The translations under genes and the position numbers were made by a program. The notes beneath the pieces are model-generated. The model did not search any database. It was not told the origin of the DNA and saw only the letters and a program-made list of their open reading frames with translations. This document shows positions 6,401-14,290 of a stretch of 56,080 nt of DNA, in pieces; position 1 is the stretch's first letter; the number at the start of each line of letters is the position of its first letter. Origin of the DNA: an uncultured Prevotellaceae bacterium (GTDB taxonomy: Bacteria; Bacteroidota; Bacteroidia; Bacteroidales; Bacteroidaceae); NCBI GenBank assembly GCA_947167515.1, contig CAMVIM010000025.1, forward strand, positions 1-56,080. The letters are read 5' to 3'.

Positions 6401-8887
6401 ATCCTCCTGCACGGGTTTCTCATCACGTCGCTTCTCGCCCATGCCCCATCGCGCCACGTCTGTCAGAGGCAGTGCGGAGTTGAAGGGAGTGAATTGGGCA
6501 GTATCCGTCACCTTGTGCTCCTTCGAATCATAGGCGATGAGTTCCACCGTGTAGGAAGCACCCAGCGTCAAATCCTTGGGCAAAAGAATGGAATCGCCAG
6601 AGGTAAAGTCACCTTCCTTAATCACCTTCATGCTTTTCGTAATTGCATACTTGCCTTTCACGCAGACCTTCTCGTGGTTGACGTCATAGGCCTGCACCTT
6701 GAAGACAGCATCCTTGGCCAAATCAGGCACTTGATCGACTGTCACCTCCAGTGCAAACTCCTGATGGCTGGCATTGACAGTCCACTCAGCCTCATGAGTC
6801 TCGCCACTCACATCGGTGACGATTGCCTTCACACGGAAACGCGCCATGCCATAGGAATGCGTCATGTGTTCGTCGGTCAGCGTGACCGGCACACGGAACT
6901 TGCCCTCATCGTCGGTCGTCAAGTCGCCTTCATCCATGTGACGCCACAGCGTGTTCCACCACCAGCGCTTGAAATCCACCGTTGCATATTCCACCGTGTA
7001 GTGAACCTGCGCTCCTTGCACGGGAACACCTGCAAACATCATCGCGGTGCCTTCCACATCCAGCACGTCGCCGAAGTGGCCGACCTGATTTCCACCGAAA
7101 GTCACCTCGAAAGTGGGTCGCTTATACTCCTCCACCCTCACGTCAACTGTCGTCAAGGATTCTTCTCCTTGTTCAATCTTCAGATGAAGAGTCCCCACCT
7201 CGCAATCCTCCGGCAGGGCGATGTCGAAAGCTGCTGTACCGTATTCGTTAGTGGTCAACTTCTGCGTTGTCAGCTCTTTCCACTTGGCATCACGCACCAC
7301 CAGTTTCAGTTCATTCCCTTCCACCACTTCTGCATTGTCGCCATATTGTTTGTAGAGGAATACGGTACCCTGCACCGTCTGTCCCGGACGATAGATACTG
7401 CGGTCAGTCATCACACGGCAATATGAGTCAACATCTTTGCCCGGATCGCCTTGCCAGTAGAGGGAATGGTACACCCAGTCTGTGTAATCATCATCGCTCT
7501 TCACGGCACGTATGTAGCCCTTCTTCTCGATGTCCACCACACCGTCAGCTCCTGTCACCTTTTCGCTTTCGATGCCTTCATTTTCCCAACCTGCCGTTCG
7601 CTCTTTCATCTCTGGCAGTTTCTCGCGATACTGCACTTTCGCTCCTGCAACAGGGCGTCCCGTCTCATTATCCACCACATGGAGGCGATAGGTCTTTCTG
7701 TCCTTATCCGTCTCTATCATGCGCAGAGACGTGATAATCAGTTCATTCACCGTCTTATGGCCAAAGCACTCTGCCTCATAGACATAGCGTCCAGCGGGCA
7801 AGGTCACTTCCGTCACAGAATGACCTTCCACAGGCAGTCCCTTCGCTTTTCTCGCCGCATTGACAGAATCGATGGCAAGCACCACATCCCGCTTATCCAC
7901 AACAGCTCCCGTCAGCAACAGGTCAGCAGGGCCACGTTCAGTCATCTTCCGCCCTACATACTTGCGGATGGTGAGTGTGGCACGTTCGCAGTTCCAGAAG
8001 TTCAAACGCACGGAGTTGGGACGATTGGCCATCAAATCATAGATGGTTGACATGTTCACCGAAGGACGAAGTTTCGTGTCCAAAGCATACTTTAGAGCCG
8101 CCTTGCGATGCGAACTTCCCACATTATCGACAGCCCACTTCAAGAAAAGAATGGCATCATCACGATTCAGAAAGCGTTCAGCGTATTCCATTGCCAAATC
8201 AGCCCCGATTTCTTCACGTTTGACCTCCTGAACCAACTGATAGAGCGCCTCTTTGCCGCCTTGAAAATCCAGCCAGTCCTTCCCCTTTTCCACATAGCGG
8301 CGAGCCTTTAGCCATCGGTACTTCATCAGCCCGTAACCATTCATGTTGCCACGACGGTGATAGAGTTCAAAGGCCTTCTTATACATGTCCACTTTCTTCT
8401 CGGCAGAAAAGGAACTCTCACTATCCAGAAAATCAATCATCACAGACAGCATGTCGTTATTATACAAATCGCTGTCCTTTCCTTTCTCCAACAACACGGA
8501 ATAGGGACTCGACTTTGCACGAGACAGGGCTTCCACATCGTCCAGCACATGGCTGAAATGTTCATCTATCAACTGGTCAAAATCCTCGCGCGTTTCTTCG
8601 TCATAATCGGTGATGGAAGTCCACTTCATCTCCTTATATGCCGAAGCCAGCATAGCATGCGCCACACTCTGCTCGACGGGGTCTTTCCGGTTCGCCCAAG
8701 ACTTCTCCAACTTGGCAATATTGTCCTTAAACGTGTCGGGGTCTTTGTTGGCCTCCTTTTCCACACGCACCAAATCCGACTTCACTTTCGCAGCGAAATC
8801 CGACTTCTGGGCAAAGATGTTCAGAAAACTCAAGGAAAAGAAACAAGAAAAAAGAGCCATGGATAAAAAACGATGATTGAAATTCAT
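3428..8887 (-). CDS. Alpha-2-macroglobulin-like secreted protein
   Basis: A 1819-residue protein starting at ATG 8887, with a signal peptide (MNFNHRFL... ending near NIFAQ). A TTG nine bases upstream is less likely because it would put extra residues before the signal peptide. The first ~350 residues are helical. A carboxypeptidase-regulatory-like segment (DNETGRPVAGAKV) follows, then an MG2 domain (TDRSIYRPGQTV), further macroglobulin domains, the A2M domain (ETAFFLPHL, LPESLTEWKF) and a C-terminal toroid-like helical domain. The thioester motif GCGEQ of classical members is absent, so covalent trapping is not expected. Family members in bacteria are thought to guard the envelope against proteases. 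It is monocistronic, with its own consensus promoter at 8913-8944. The family call is firm; the biological role is inferred. Confidence 0.9.
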   Translation of the reverse strand: MNFNHRFLSMALFSCFFSLSFLNIFAQKSDFAAKVKSDLVRVEKEANKDPDTFKDNIAKLEKSWANRKDPVEQSVAHAMLASAYKEMKWTSITDYDEETREDFDQLIDEHFSHVLDDVEALSRAKSSPYSVLLEKGKDSDLYNNDMLSVMIDFLDSESSFSAEKKVDMYKKAFELYHRRGNMNGYGLMKYRWLKARRYVEKGKDWLDFQGGKEALYQLVQEVKREEIGADLAMEYAERFLNRDDAILFLKWAVDNVGSSHRKAALKYALDTKLRPSVNMSTIYDLMANRPNSVRLNFWNCERATLTIRKYVGRKMTERGPADLLLTGAVVDKRDVVLAIDSVNAARKAKGLPVEGHSVTEVTLPAGRYVYEAECFGHKTVNELIITSLRMIETDKDRKTYRLHVVDNETGRPVAGAKVQYREKLPEMKERTAGWENEGIESEKVTGADGVVDIEKKGYIRAVKSDDDYTDWVYHSLYWQGDPGKDVDSYCRVMTDRSIYRPGQTVQGTVFLYKQYGDNAEVVEGNELKLVVRDAKWKELTTQKLTTNEYGTAAFDIALPEDCEVGTLHLKIEQGEESLTTVDVRVEEYKRPTFEVTFGGNQVGHFGDVLDVEGTAMMFAGVPVQGAQVHYTVEYATVDFKRWWWNTLWRHMDEGDLTTDDEGKFRVPVTLTDEHMTHSYGMARFRVKAIVTDVSGETHEAEWTVNASHQEFALEVTVDQVPDLAKDAVFKVQAYDVNHEKVCVKGKYAITKSMKVIKEGDFTSGDSILLPKDLTLGASYTVELIAYDSKEHKVTDTAQFTPFNSALPLTDVARWGMGEKRRDEKPVQEDDFMYSEQTTFTEGGNIDIFFTTRETDAYIIYNVYNTNGLLEQHVGVIDGTMKHLRLQHRKEWGDGIQVDIHYVRNGIYADMSRKFKLAYPEKNLKLEWSTFRDKLQPGQQEQWTLNVTNQKGKKVSGAEMMAVLYDAALDRLCSHSWNFDLFFVRNLPDARYGCSSYNKFPTFSLSGSLDYVDSRARVFTALKIYEHDRFVRLKAAAGMDGSVAMLAEESMNSRAMAQVRRSQVATDEDGFVAEEESEVPQEDFENATIRENFAETAFFLPHLVSDSKGDVNIQFTLPESLTEWKFMGFAHTKDVDYGIIKATATARKDFMLRPNMPRFVRWGDHVVLASSVINQSEQALKGAVRMRLLDPKTGEVALTQEKAFTVEAGKTIGVDFTFDVEKEWTDLDCEIIAMSGNVSDGEKNHLPVLSTKKEMVESVPYYIVGNADGTEVAKTMDLSKLFNGNSATATNRTLKVEYTDNPAWMCIEALRSIKNPADDDAIDFAASLYANTRLLELMQTFPLLEKQENADELAKRTALAETKLNALQNSDGGWSWFKGMSSSYYTTLSVCGHLAKLPNPNEKVKAMLEAGMKYLDQHELDDYKRIKKNKRKIQLYDIDTHYLYVSAQMPEREVDKDVQKMRQEYLKKLEGEVRDLTIHGVANMAYTFRAFGRVKAADKFVAFLKDYTVEKPGQGRFYATDAAYYSWMDYRIPTQVAAMQAIWQKDKHDAYLNDMQLWLISQKQVQKWDNPMNTINVADFLLKVSPMETFHESKKPVLAIDGSQLKEMDYGTINTERDELEGRESNLIIEGNVLASVPEEELNDGVRQLEVKKQTPSISWGAAYATYLEDLDQLKLYATSELKIERKLYVQSPGSDKWTDFDASQPLKVGDKVKIRHIITADRDMDFVRVSAQHPACLEPGRTLSGYQWMGGRGCYLSLHDSHFDLFFDWFTRGTSTVDLEYSVVRAGTYQIGVSTVECVYAKQFGGHTEGLKLNVENGN

Positions 8888-8912
8888 AATCAACAATATT
8901 AGTTATACGGGG

Positions 8913-8944
8913 CAAAAATACGCTCTATTTTCTTCACTGCCAAA
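8913..8944 (-). promoter_or_regulatory. Promoter of the macroglobulin gene
   Basis: The minus strand reads TTTG (8944-8941), 20 bp, TATTTTTG (8920-8913), ending 25 bp before the ATG at 8887. Confidence 0.75.
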
Positions 8945-8987
8945 TCTTTCATGCTAAAAAAATTAAAAAGGGAAAAATAAAGCAACA

Positions 8988-9072
8988 GCCTCAAAATCGG
9001 TGTGACTCACACCCCTACCATAGGTGTGAGTCACACCCTATACAGGGGTGTGACTCACACCGATTTTGAGGC
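8988..9072. repeat. Three-unit 24-bp periodic palindrome array
   Basis: The 15-bp palindrome GGTGTGASTCACACC occurs at 8999, 9023 and 9047, exactly 24 bp apart; the central base is C, G, C. Outer flanks GCCTCAAAATC and GATTTTGAGGC extend the first and third copies into a 29-bp inverted repeat with one mismatch, so the element can form a long cruciform. It sits between the terminator of the CNNM gene and the macroglobulin promoter. No T-tract follows it. It shares its architecture, but not its sequence, with 21071-21169 and 39432-39522. Confidence 0.85.
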
Positions 9073-9079
9073 AACGAAA

Positions 9080-9123
9080 CAGCCCTTTCAGAGAAAAAGA
9101 AGATTTCTTCTCCGAAAGGGCTG
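9080..9123 (-). terminator. Terminator of the CNNM gene
   Basis: CAGCCCTTTC (9080-9089) pairs perfectly with GAAAGGGCTG (9114-9123). On the minus strand the stem is followed by TTTCGTT, and it lies 30 bp after the stop codon. Confidence 0.65.
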
Positions 9124-9153
9124 CAATCTCATTTCATGCAAATGTCTTGGATG

Positions 9154-10233
9154 TCACTTATGCTGCTCTTTTTGCATCTGTTTCCACTGGGCTTTGGCCA
9201 GCTCCTGCATGTCCACCACCTCATCTTTCTCATCGACAATTTCAAAACCAAGCATAGTCTCAATCACGTCTTCGAGGGTGACAATACCACGCAAGGTGCC
9301 GTATTCGTCAATGATGATGGATATGTGCTCTTTCTTCTCGAGCAGTTTCTCCCAAATGGTGGAGACATCTTCGTCTTCGGAAAAGGAAAGGATGGGACGT
9401 GCCAACTCGCCCAGTTTGGTGTCAAACTTATCTTCAGCCAGACGTTCGAGGATTTCCTGACGCAACACATATCCCGTGATGTAGTCGCTTTCCTCACCTT
9501 TATAGACAGGAATGCGCGAAAAGTTCTTGTACTCTTCATCATGATAGAACTCGCTCAGGGTCATCTCCTCCTCAGCCATCGCCACCACCACACTAGGTGT
9601 CATGATTTCGTGAGCTGCCACGCTGTCGAGTTTGAGCAGGTTCTGAATCATGCGGTTCTCTTTCTTTTCGAGCACACCTTCCTCGGTGCCAACCGTAACC
9701 ATCGCCGCCACTTCGTCGCGTGTGACCGACTCCTGAGTGGAAGTATTGCCGACCACATGGGTGATTTTCTCCAAAAGAACCACCAGCACATAGGTGATAA
9801 CCACATAGATATGGATAATGCTGCTGGCAGGCAATGCGAGTTTGCGCCAATATGTTGAGCCAATGGTTTTGGGTACGATTTCGGAGAAAACGAGGATGAG
9901 GAAGGTGAAGACTCCCGAAACCACACCCACAAAAAGACTGGTCTCGTCGGATGTAGAATAGTGAGTTGCCGCATAGCCTGCTGCCTGCGAACCCACAAGG
10001 GATGCGCCCACCGTATTGGCTATCGTGTTGACAATCAAGATAGCCGAAATGGGGCGATCGATGTTGGTTTTATACTGTTTCAGACGCTCCCACCCTTTGA
10101 CTCCTTGTGTTTCGAGGGTGGTCACGTATGACATGGGGGTTGAAAGAATAGTCGCTTCGAGCACAGAGCAGAGTGCTGAAATGACGAGCGACAACAACAT
10201 GTAGATAAGAAGGAGGGTTATTTGCGAATCCAT
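9154..10233 (-). CDS. CNNM/DUF21 membrane protein with CBS pair
   Basis: A 359-residue inner-membrane protein. The N-terminal DUF21/CNNM domain (about 1-185) has an N-terminal helix and further hydrophobic helices around residues 60, 100 and 135. A tandem CBS pair (about 205-325) ends with IIIDEYGTLRGIVTLEDVIE, a typical nucleotide-binding CBS signature. The C-terminal CorC_HlyC domain found in longer relatives is absent. Family members include CorC/MpfA-type proteins linked to Mg2+ or Co2+ export; the substrate here is inferred only. The ATG is preceded by GGAGGTGA at 8-nt spacing, an unusually strong Shine-Dalgarno site for Bacteroidetes. It is flanked by terminators and appears to be a single-gene unit. 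Confidence 0.88.
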   Translation of the reverse strand: MDSQITLLLIYMLLSLVISALCSVLEATILSTPMSYVTTLETQGVKGWERLKQYKTNIDRPISAILIVNTIANTVGASLVGSQAAGYAATHYSTSDETSLFVGVVSGVFTFLILVFSEIVPKTIGSTYWRKLALPASSIIHIYVVITYVLVVLLEKITHVVGNTSTQESVTRDEVAAMVTVGTEEGVLEKKENRMIQNLLKLDSVAAHEIMTPSVVVAMAEEEMTLSEFYHDEEYKNFSRIPVYKGEESDYITGYVLRQEILERLAEDKFDTKLGELARPILSFSEDEDVSTIWEKLLEKKEHISIIIDEYGTLRGIVTLEDVIETMLGFEIVDEKDEVVDMQELAKAQWKQMQKEQHK

Positions 10234-10288
10234 ATTATTTCACCTCCCTTGTTGTTGTTCAATGTGTTAGATACAATAAAATTTATAA

Positions 10289-10308
10289 GGCGGCTACTGT
10301 TTTCCGCC
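10289..10308 (-). terminator. Weak terminator after upp
   Basis: The stem GGCGG/CCGCC with a 10-nt loop is followed on the minus strand by TTATAAATTTT. It lies about 40 bp beyond the upp stop codon. Confidence 0.45.
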
Positions 10309-10349
10309 GGATAACTATCTGAGTCCATTGAAAGTTGAATTGGTTAATA

Positions 10350-11012
10350 CTAAAGTTTACTGCCGTATGCGAGGTCACCGCAGTCACCAAGACCTGGCAC
10401 AATGTAGCTACGCTCGTCCAGTCCAGGGTCAATGGCACCACACCAAAGCGTCACATTCTCATAGTTGCCGAATGATTTCTTGATGTTATCGACTCCCTTC
10501 TGCGACGCGATAGCACAACATAAATGCACGGTAGCGGGCTTTCCGTTCGTAATGAAGGCATGGTAGCCAAGTTCAAAACTGGCTCCCGTGGCCAGCATTG
10601 GGTCGGCAATAAGGAGCACCTTGTTGGTGAGATCGGGCGATGCGATATACTCGACCTTCACATCCACGGTCTTGCATTCCTTATCCCTATAATAGCGATA
10701 AGCGGACACGAAGCCATTATCGGCATGGTCAAAGATGTCAAGAAAGCCTTGATGGAAAGGAAGACCAGCACGGAAAATGGTGGCCAGCACAACCTCATCA
10801 GCAGGCACAGACACTTTTGCCTCAGCCAGCGGTGTCTGAACGATCTTCTCTGAATATTTCAAAGTCTTGCTGACTTCGTATGCTATCATCTGCCCGATAC
10901 GAGCCAAATTGTGGCGGAAACGTGCACGGTCTTTCTGGATGTTCACATCGCGCAGCTCAGCTATATACTGATTGATTACAGTATTTTGCTTTGCAAAGTT
11001 GACTACTTTCAT
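10350..11012 (-). CDS. upp: Uracil phosphoribosyltransferase
   Basis: A 220-residue enzyme that makes UMP from uracil and PRPP (pyrimidine salvage, cytoplasm). The PRPP loop is LLIADPMLATGAS (about 133-145), and the C-terminal uracil-binding segment VPGLGDCGDLAYG ends the protein, both diagnostic of Upp. I take the ATG at 11012 (MKVVNF). An upstream in-frame extension to 11069 would overlap the preceding gene and add residues absent from the family. It follows the HAD gene by 20 bp, so the two are probably co-transcribed from the wzc side. A link to polysaccharide synthesis could be UMP/UDP supply, but that is only an inference from position. Confidence 0.92.
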   Translation of the reverse strand: MKVVNFAKQNTVINQYIAELRDVNIQKDRARFRHNLARIGQMIAYEVSKTLKYSEKIVQTPLAEAKVSVPADEVVLATIFRAGLPFHQGFLDIFDHADNGFVSAYRYYRDKECKTVDVKVEYIASPDLTNKVLLIADPMLATGASFELGYHAFITNGKPATVHLCCAIASQKGVDNIKKSFGNYENVTLWCGAIDPGLDERSYIVPGLGDCGDLAYGSKL

Positions 11013-11032
11013 TGTATTCTCTTTTTTAAGGT

Positions 11033-11485
11033 TTATCTTTTCTTTTTTGCAGATTTCCAGAACATCCACTTAGGATATGGAGGTTCATAGTCTTCATGTT
11101 CCTGCATGAGATCGGCTCTCATGACTTGCTTCCAAGTCATCCTCTTAGAGATGATTTTATATATAGTGGGCCAATCAGGAAGCCCGCCCACATTGCGGTC
11201 ATCGATGAAGATGTCGGCACTCAACTTGCAAGAAAGATGCTCACTCTTCCCCTCCGGAAACAAAGCCGATGTATCACTATTGACAGCATAAAATTCAACC
11301 CCTCGGTCAGCACACCACTTCACGGCATCATCGAGCAGTTTGCCATCCCGCATGGTCCAAAGCACCAGCTTGTGACGGTCAGCCATCAGCATTTTCAGCA
11401 CCTCGGTGGCGAAAGGGCGTTCCTCCCCTATCTCCGGGTATTCATGCTCTACGATTGTACCATCGAAATCTACCGCAATAATCAT
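11033..11485 (-). CDS. HAD-family hydrolase (BT_0820-like)
   Basis: A 150-residue HAD phosphatase-type protein. The motif I DFDGT holds the nucleophile D6 and acid D8, motif II is LWTMRD, and the acidic motif is FIDDRN; a cap domain is nearly absent. I start at ATG 11485 because AAAGGAGAGGAT stands just before it; an upstream in-frame ATG at 11524 would overlap the end of wzc. It resembles a Bacteroides protein of solved structure but unknown substrate. It lies 35 bp after wzc and 20 bp before upp in one likely transcript. Since no Wzb-type low-molecular-weight tyrosine phosphatase is seen next to wzc, this protein is a possible phosphatase partner, but nothing in the sequence proves it. Confidence 0.75.
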   Translation of the reverse strand: MIIAVDFDGTIVEHEYPEIGEERPFATEVLKMLMADRHKLVLWTMRDGKLLDDAVKWCADRGVEFYAVNSDTSALFPEGKSEHLSCKLSADIFIDDRNVGGLPDWPTIYKIISKRMTWKQVMRADLMQEHEDYEPPYPKWMFWKSAKKKR

Positions 11486-11520
11486 ATCCTCTCCTTTTTT
11501 CAAGATTTCGCCTTTTTCAA

Positions 11521-13953
11521 TCACACTTCTTCCAGTTTGGCTCCATCACCATAACCGTAGCCGTAACCATAAACGTTATTGTTCTTCCCTGAGCCATAGT
11601 AGTAGCCCTGATTGTAATAAGAATGCGCTGAATTATTTTGCTTCACAGCATTGAAGACAATATTAATGTTGGGGAGTCGGTCGTTCTCATAAAGTGTATT
11701 GATAAAGCCCATATCTGCCTTCAAGGTGTAGTTGGCACGAACGACGTAAAGAACCACATCTGCCAATTTTGCGATGGTCAAGGTGTCGCTGACAAGACCT
11801 ACAGGAGCCGTATCCATCAAGATGTAGTCATACTTTTTCTTCAAGTAGTTGACGGCACTGGCAAGATTCTCGCGTTCAAGAAGCTCTGCAGGGTTGGGAG
11901 GAATTGTTCCTGCTGGTATAATATCCAAATTATCACTGACAGTAGTCTTCTGAATGACGGATTCAAGGAATTTGTAATCATCGGGCATACGTGAAAGGAA
12001 GTCCGAGAGACCTTTTTCCGTTTCAGACAGGTTGAAAATACCTGCCAAACGAGGTTTGCGAATATCGAGTCCCATGATGAGCACCTTCTTTCCTGCAAAA
12101 GCCATACTGGCAGCCAAGTTAGAGGACACGCAGGTCTTACCTTCACCAGCCTGGGTGGAAGTGAAAAGAATCACTTGCTGGTCGGGTTTGAGCACAAACG
12201 GAAGGTTGGAGCGCAAAGAACGATATACCTCCATCATGACACTGTTGCGGTTTTCTTTCAGCACAATGGTGCGATTCTCCTTTGCCAAAACTTTCACGAA
12301 GGGGATGGTTCCCAACAGAGGTGCTTTGCAAAGAGAAGCCAATTCTTCTTCGTTTTCAATACGATAACGGAAGAAATTACGCAGGAAATAATAAAGATAA
12401 GGCAAAATCAGGCCCAGTGCCAAAGCACCCAAAAGAATCAGATTGCGTCGTGGGGATACTGGACCATACACAATGGGTTCCTCTATCAACTTTGCCTTGT
12501 AAGCGGCAGAAGCAAGCTGAATCAAATTTTCCTCACGCTTTTTCAGCAGCATCAAATAAAGTCCAGACTTCACATCCTGTTGACGGTTGATGTCAACCAA
12601 AGCCCTTTCTCTCAATGGCGCAGACGAAATGCGGCTGCTATACTTGCTCCGCTGACTTTGCAGGTCATTACGGCGCATGGCTGCCTGACGCTTAGCACTC
12701 TGAAGCGACGTACGCAATGCGGAGAAATATCCATCAGCTTCCTGTGTAATGCTTACAACCGCAGGACTTGACTCTGGAGTGGAACGAAGTAAACGATTAC
12801 GCTCCAGAATTTTCTCATTATATTTTTGAATAGTAGCGTTCAGAGCGTTATCATTCAATCCGATATTTGCAGGAACCACCTGATACTCATTGCGTTTATC
12901 ATCACAATATTCTATCAGATAGTTAATGAGGTCTATCTGTGTCCCCACATCCACCAATTTCTGTTCATAGAGGATGTTCTGGCTGACATCAACCGTAGCA
13001 TCAGCCGTGTAATCGACAATACCACTATTCTGTTTGAACTGAGCCAGTTCCGCCTCCGTCATGTTGAGGTCCTTACTGATGTCTGCCAGACGCTCATCAA
13101 TGAAGTCACGAGAACGAGTTGCCTCAATATTATTATCGATGTTTGCATCTTCATTATAAGCATCAACCAACTTGTTCAAGTAGTCACAACAACGCTCGGG
13201 AAGATTATCCGTCAGAGTCAGTTCTGCCACAGTGGTAGTACGGGATGTAGCTTCTACGGACAAGGCTGCGGCATAAGCCAAAGCCACCGATTCCAGCGGA
13301 TAGATAGTAGCTTTCAGTTCATTCTCCATATACGCCATCAAACCTGTCGGATTCTTCTGAATCACAACATTTCCATAAGGAGTTGAGACATGGGCCGGGA
13401 ATGAGGAAAGAGTTTGTTCTGTCTCAAAATCACCAGCCTTTAAGGCCACCACCAAATTCTTATCTTCCTGCTGCATTTGCATTGTAATGGGGATTGAAAG
13501 GGAGTCCAACATATCTTCTTGGATATCCACAAGATATGGAGAGTATTTTCCATAAATCTCCACTTTTTTCAGCCCATTTTTAGTGTAATACATCGAATAG
13601 AGCTTCAAGTCTCTCACCACTTTCTTGTTCAAAGTCTTGGTGCCAATGATTTCCAGCTCATTTTCGAAACCATTACTGCTATTCGTCATACCCATCTCAG
13701 ACAAGGACTTGTTCATCTGATTCGAATAATAGGTATTCTCTTTATCCTTGATGAGGATCTTGGAAGAAACGCTATATTTAGGTGTTGCATACCATAAGTA
13801 TGCCACAGCCACCACCATACAACAAAGAACTGAGGCAATAAACCAATATTTATACCTCAGCATGATTACCCATAGGTTTTTCAGATCAAATTTCGGATCC
13901 TCTCCGTACTCTGCTTCATAGGCAGAATACTCTTTTTCCTTATTTCTTGACAT
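11521..13953 (-). CDS. Wzc-type polysaccharide co-polymerase and tyrosine autokinase
   Basis: An 810-residue inner-membrane protein. It has a cytoplasmic N-terminus and a first transmembrane helix at about 33-53 (YWFIASVLCCMVVAVAYLWY). A Wzz-type periplasmic domain with long coiled coil follows, then a second helix near 495-515 (LILLGALALGLILPYLYYF) and a C-terminal BY-kinase. Kinase motifs are Walker A GEGKT (603-607), Walker A' VLIMGLDIRKP (624-634) and Walker B YILMDTAP (709-716). The tail carries nine Tyr in a Gly-Tyr rich cluster (779-801), the expected autophosphorylation site. It controls chain length and export of the polysaccharide together with the Wza protein. It is divergent from the WcaJ-like transferase gene, and its promoter -7 TATCTTTG is at 13974-13981. 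Confidence 0.92.
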   Translation of the reverse strand: MSRNKEKEYSAYEAEYGEDPKFDLKNLWVIMLRYKYWFIASVLCCMVVAVAYLWYATPKYSVSSKILIKDKENTYYSNQMNKSLSEMGMTNSSNGFENELEIIGTKTLNKKVVRDLKLYSMYYTKNGLKKVEIYGKYSPYLVDIQEDMLDSLSIPITMQMQQEDKNLVVALKAGDFETEQTLSSFPAHVSTPYGNVVIQKNPTGLMAYMENELKATIYPLESVALAYAAALSVEATSRTTTVAELTLTDNLPERCCDYLNKLVDAYNEDANIDNNIEATRSRDFIDERLADISKDLNMTEAELAQFKQNSGIVDYTADATVDVSQNILYEQKLVDVGTQIDLINYLIEYCDDKRNEYQVVPANIGLNDNALNATIQKYNEKILERNRLLRSTPESSPAVVSITQEADGYFSALRTSLQSAKRQAAMRRNDLQSQRSKYSSRISSAPLRERALVDINRQQDVKSGLYLMLLKKREENLIQLASAAYKAKLIEEPIVYGPVSPRRNLILLGALALGLILPYLYYFLRNFFRYRIENEEELASLCKAPLLGTIPFVKVLAKENRTIVLKENRNSVMMEVYRSLRSNLPFVLKPDQQVILFTSTQAGEGKTCVSSNLAASMAFAGKKVLIMGLDIRKPRLAGIFNLSETEKGLSDFLSRMPDDYKFLESVIQKTTVSDNLDIIPAGTIPPNPAELLERENLASAVNYLKKKYDYILMDTAPVGLVSDTLTIAKLADVVLYVVRANYTLKADMGFINTLYENDRLPNINIVFNAVKQNNSAHSYYNQGYYYGSGKNNNVYGYGYGYGDGAKLEEV

Positions 13954-13973
13954 CTTTTATTTATATTTTTGTG

Positions 13974-14004
13974 CAAAGATAACGACATTTTTTTATATAA
14001 GAAA
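13974..14004 (-). promoter_or_regulatory. Promoter of wzc
   Basis: The minus strand reads TATCTTTG (13981-13974), a full -7 match, with TTTC in place of TTTG at the -33 position 19 bp upstream. It lies 20 bp before the wzc ATG. Confidence 0.6.
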
Positions 14005-14151
14005 GGTTTTCTGTCAAAAATATACGTTTTATCGTCATTACTTGCCCCATACCCAAAAAGAGAAGATGGTTCCGAACTACTTCTTTTAATAGAGTTTGAA
14101 GTAAACAAGAGAAGAAAAAGCAGCCGTTTCGAAAATTAAAACCCAAAAAGT

Positions 14152-14182
14152 TTTTCGCATGACATTATTTTGTGTAACTTTG
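14152..14182 (+). promoter_or_regulatory. Promoter of the WcaJ-like transferase
   Basis: TAACTTTG at 14175-14182 matches the -7 element exactly; the -33 region at 14152-14155 is TTTC. Transcription would start near 14190. The in-frame ATG at 14159 therefore cannot be the start of the downstream gene, and ATG 14291 is favoured. Confidence 0.6.
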
Positions 14183-14290
14183 CACAAAATTTCTGCGGAA
14201 ATGTATTTTTGGGAAAGAGATTTCCACATTATATATTTCTTTGCCCTTGGTTTCGACGCATGGAGCAGAAGGATTACACACGGAATTAGA

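Noticed and set aside
4568-7426. Long plus-strand open frames opposite the macroglobulin gene (for example 5810-7426)
   Set aside because: They are shadows of the large minus-strand gene, with His- and Cys-rich composition and no family features.
14159-14290. Upstream ATG codons at 14159 and 14201 for the WcaJ-like gene
   Set aside because: The -7 promoter element lies at 14175-14182, so 14159 would not be transcribed; 14201 gives an N-terminus not seen in the family, though it is not excluded.
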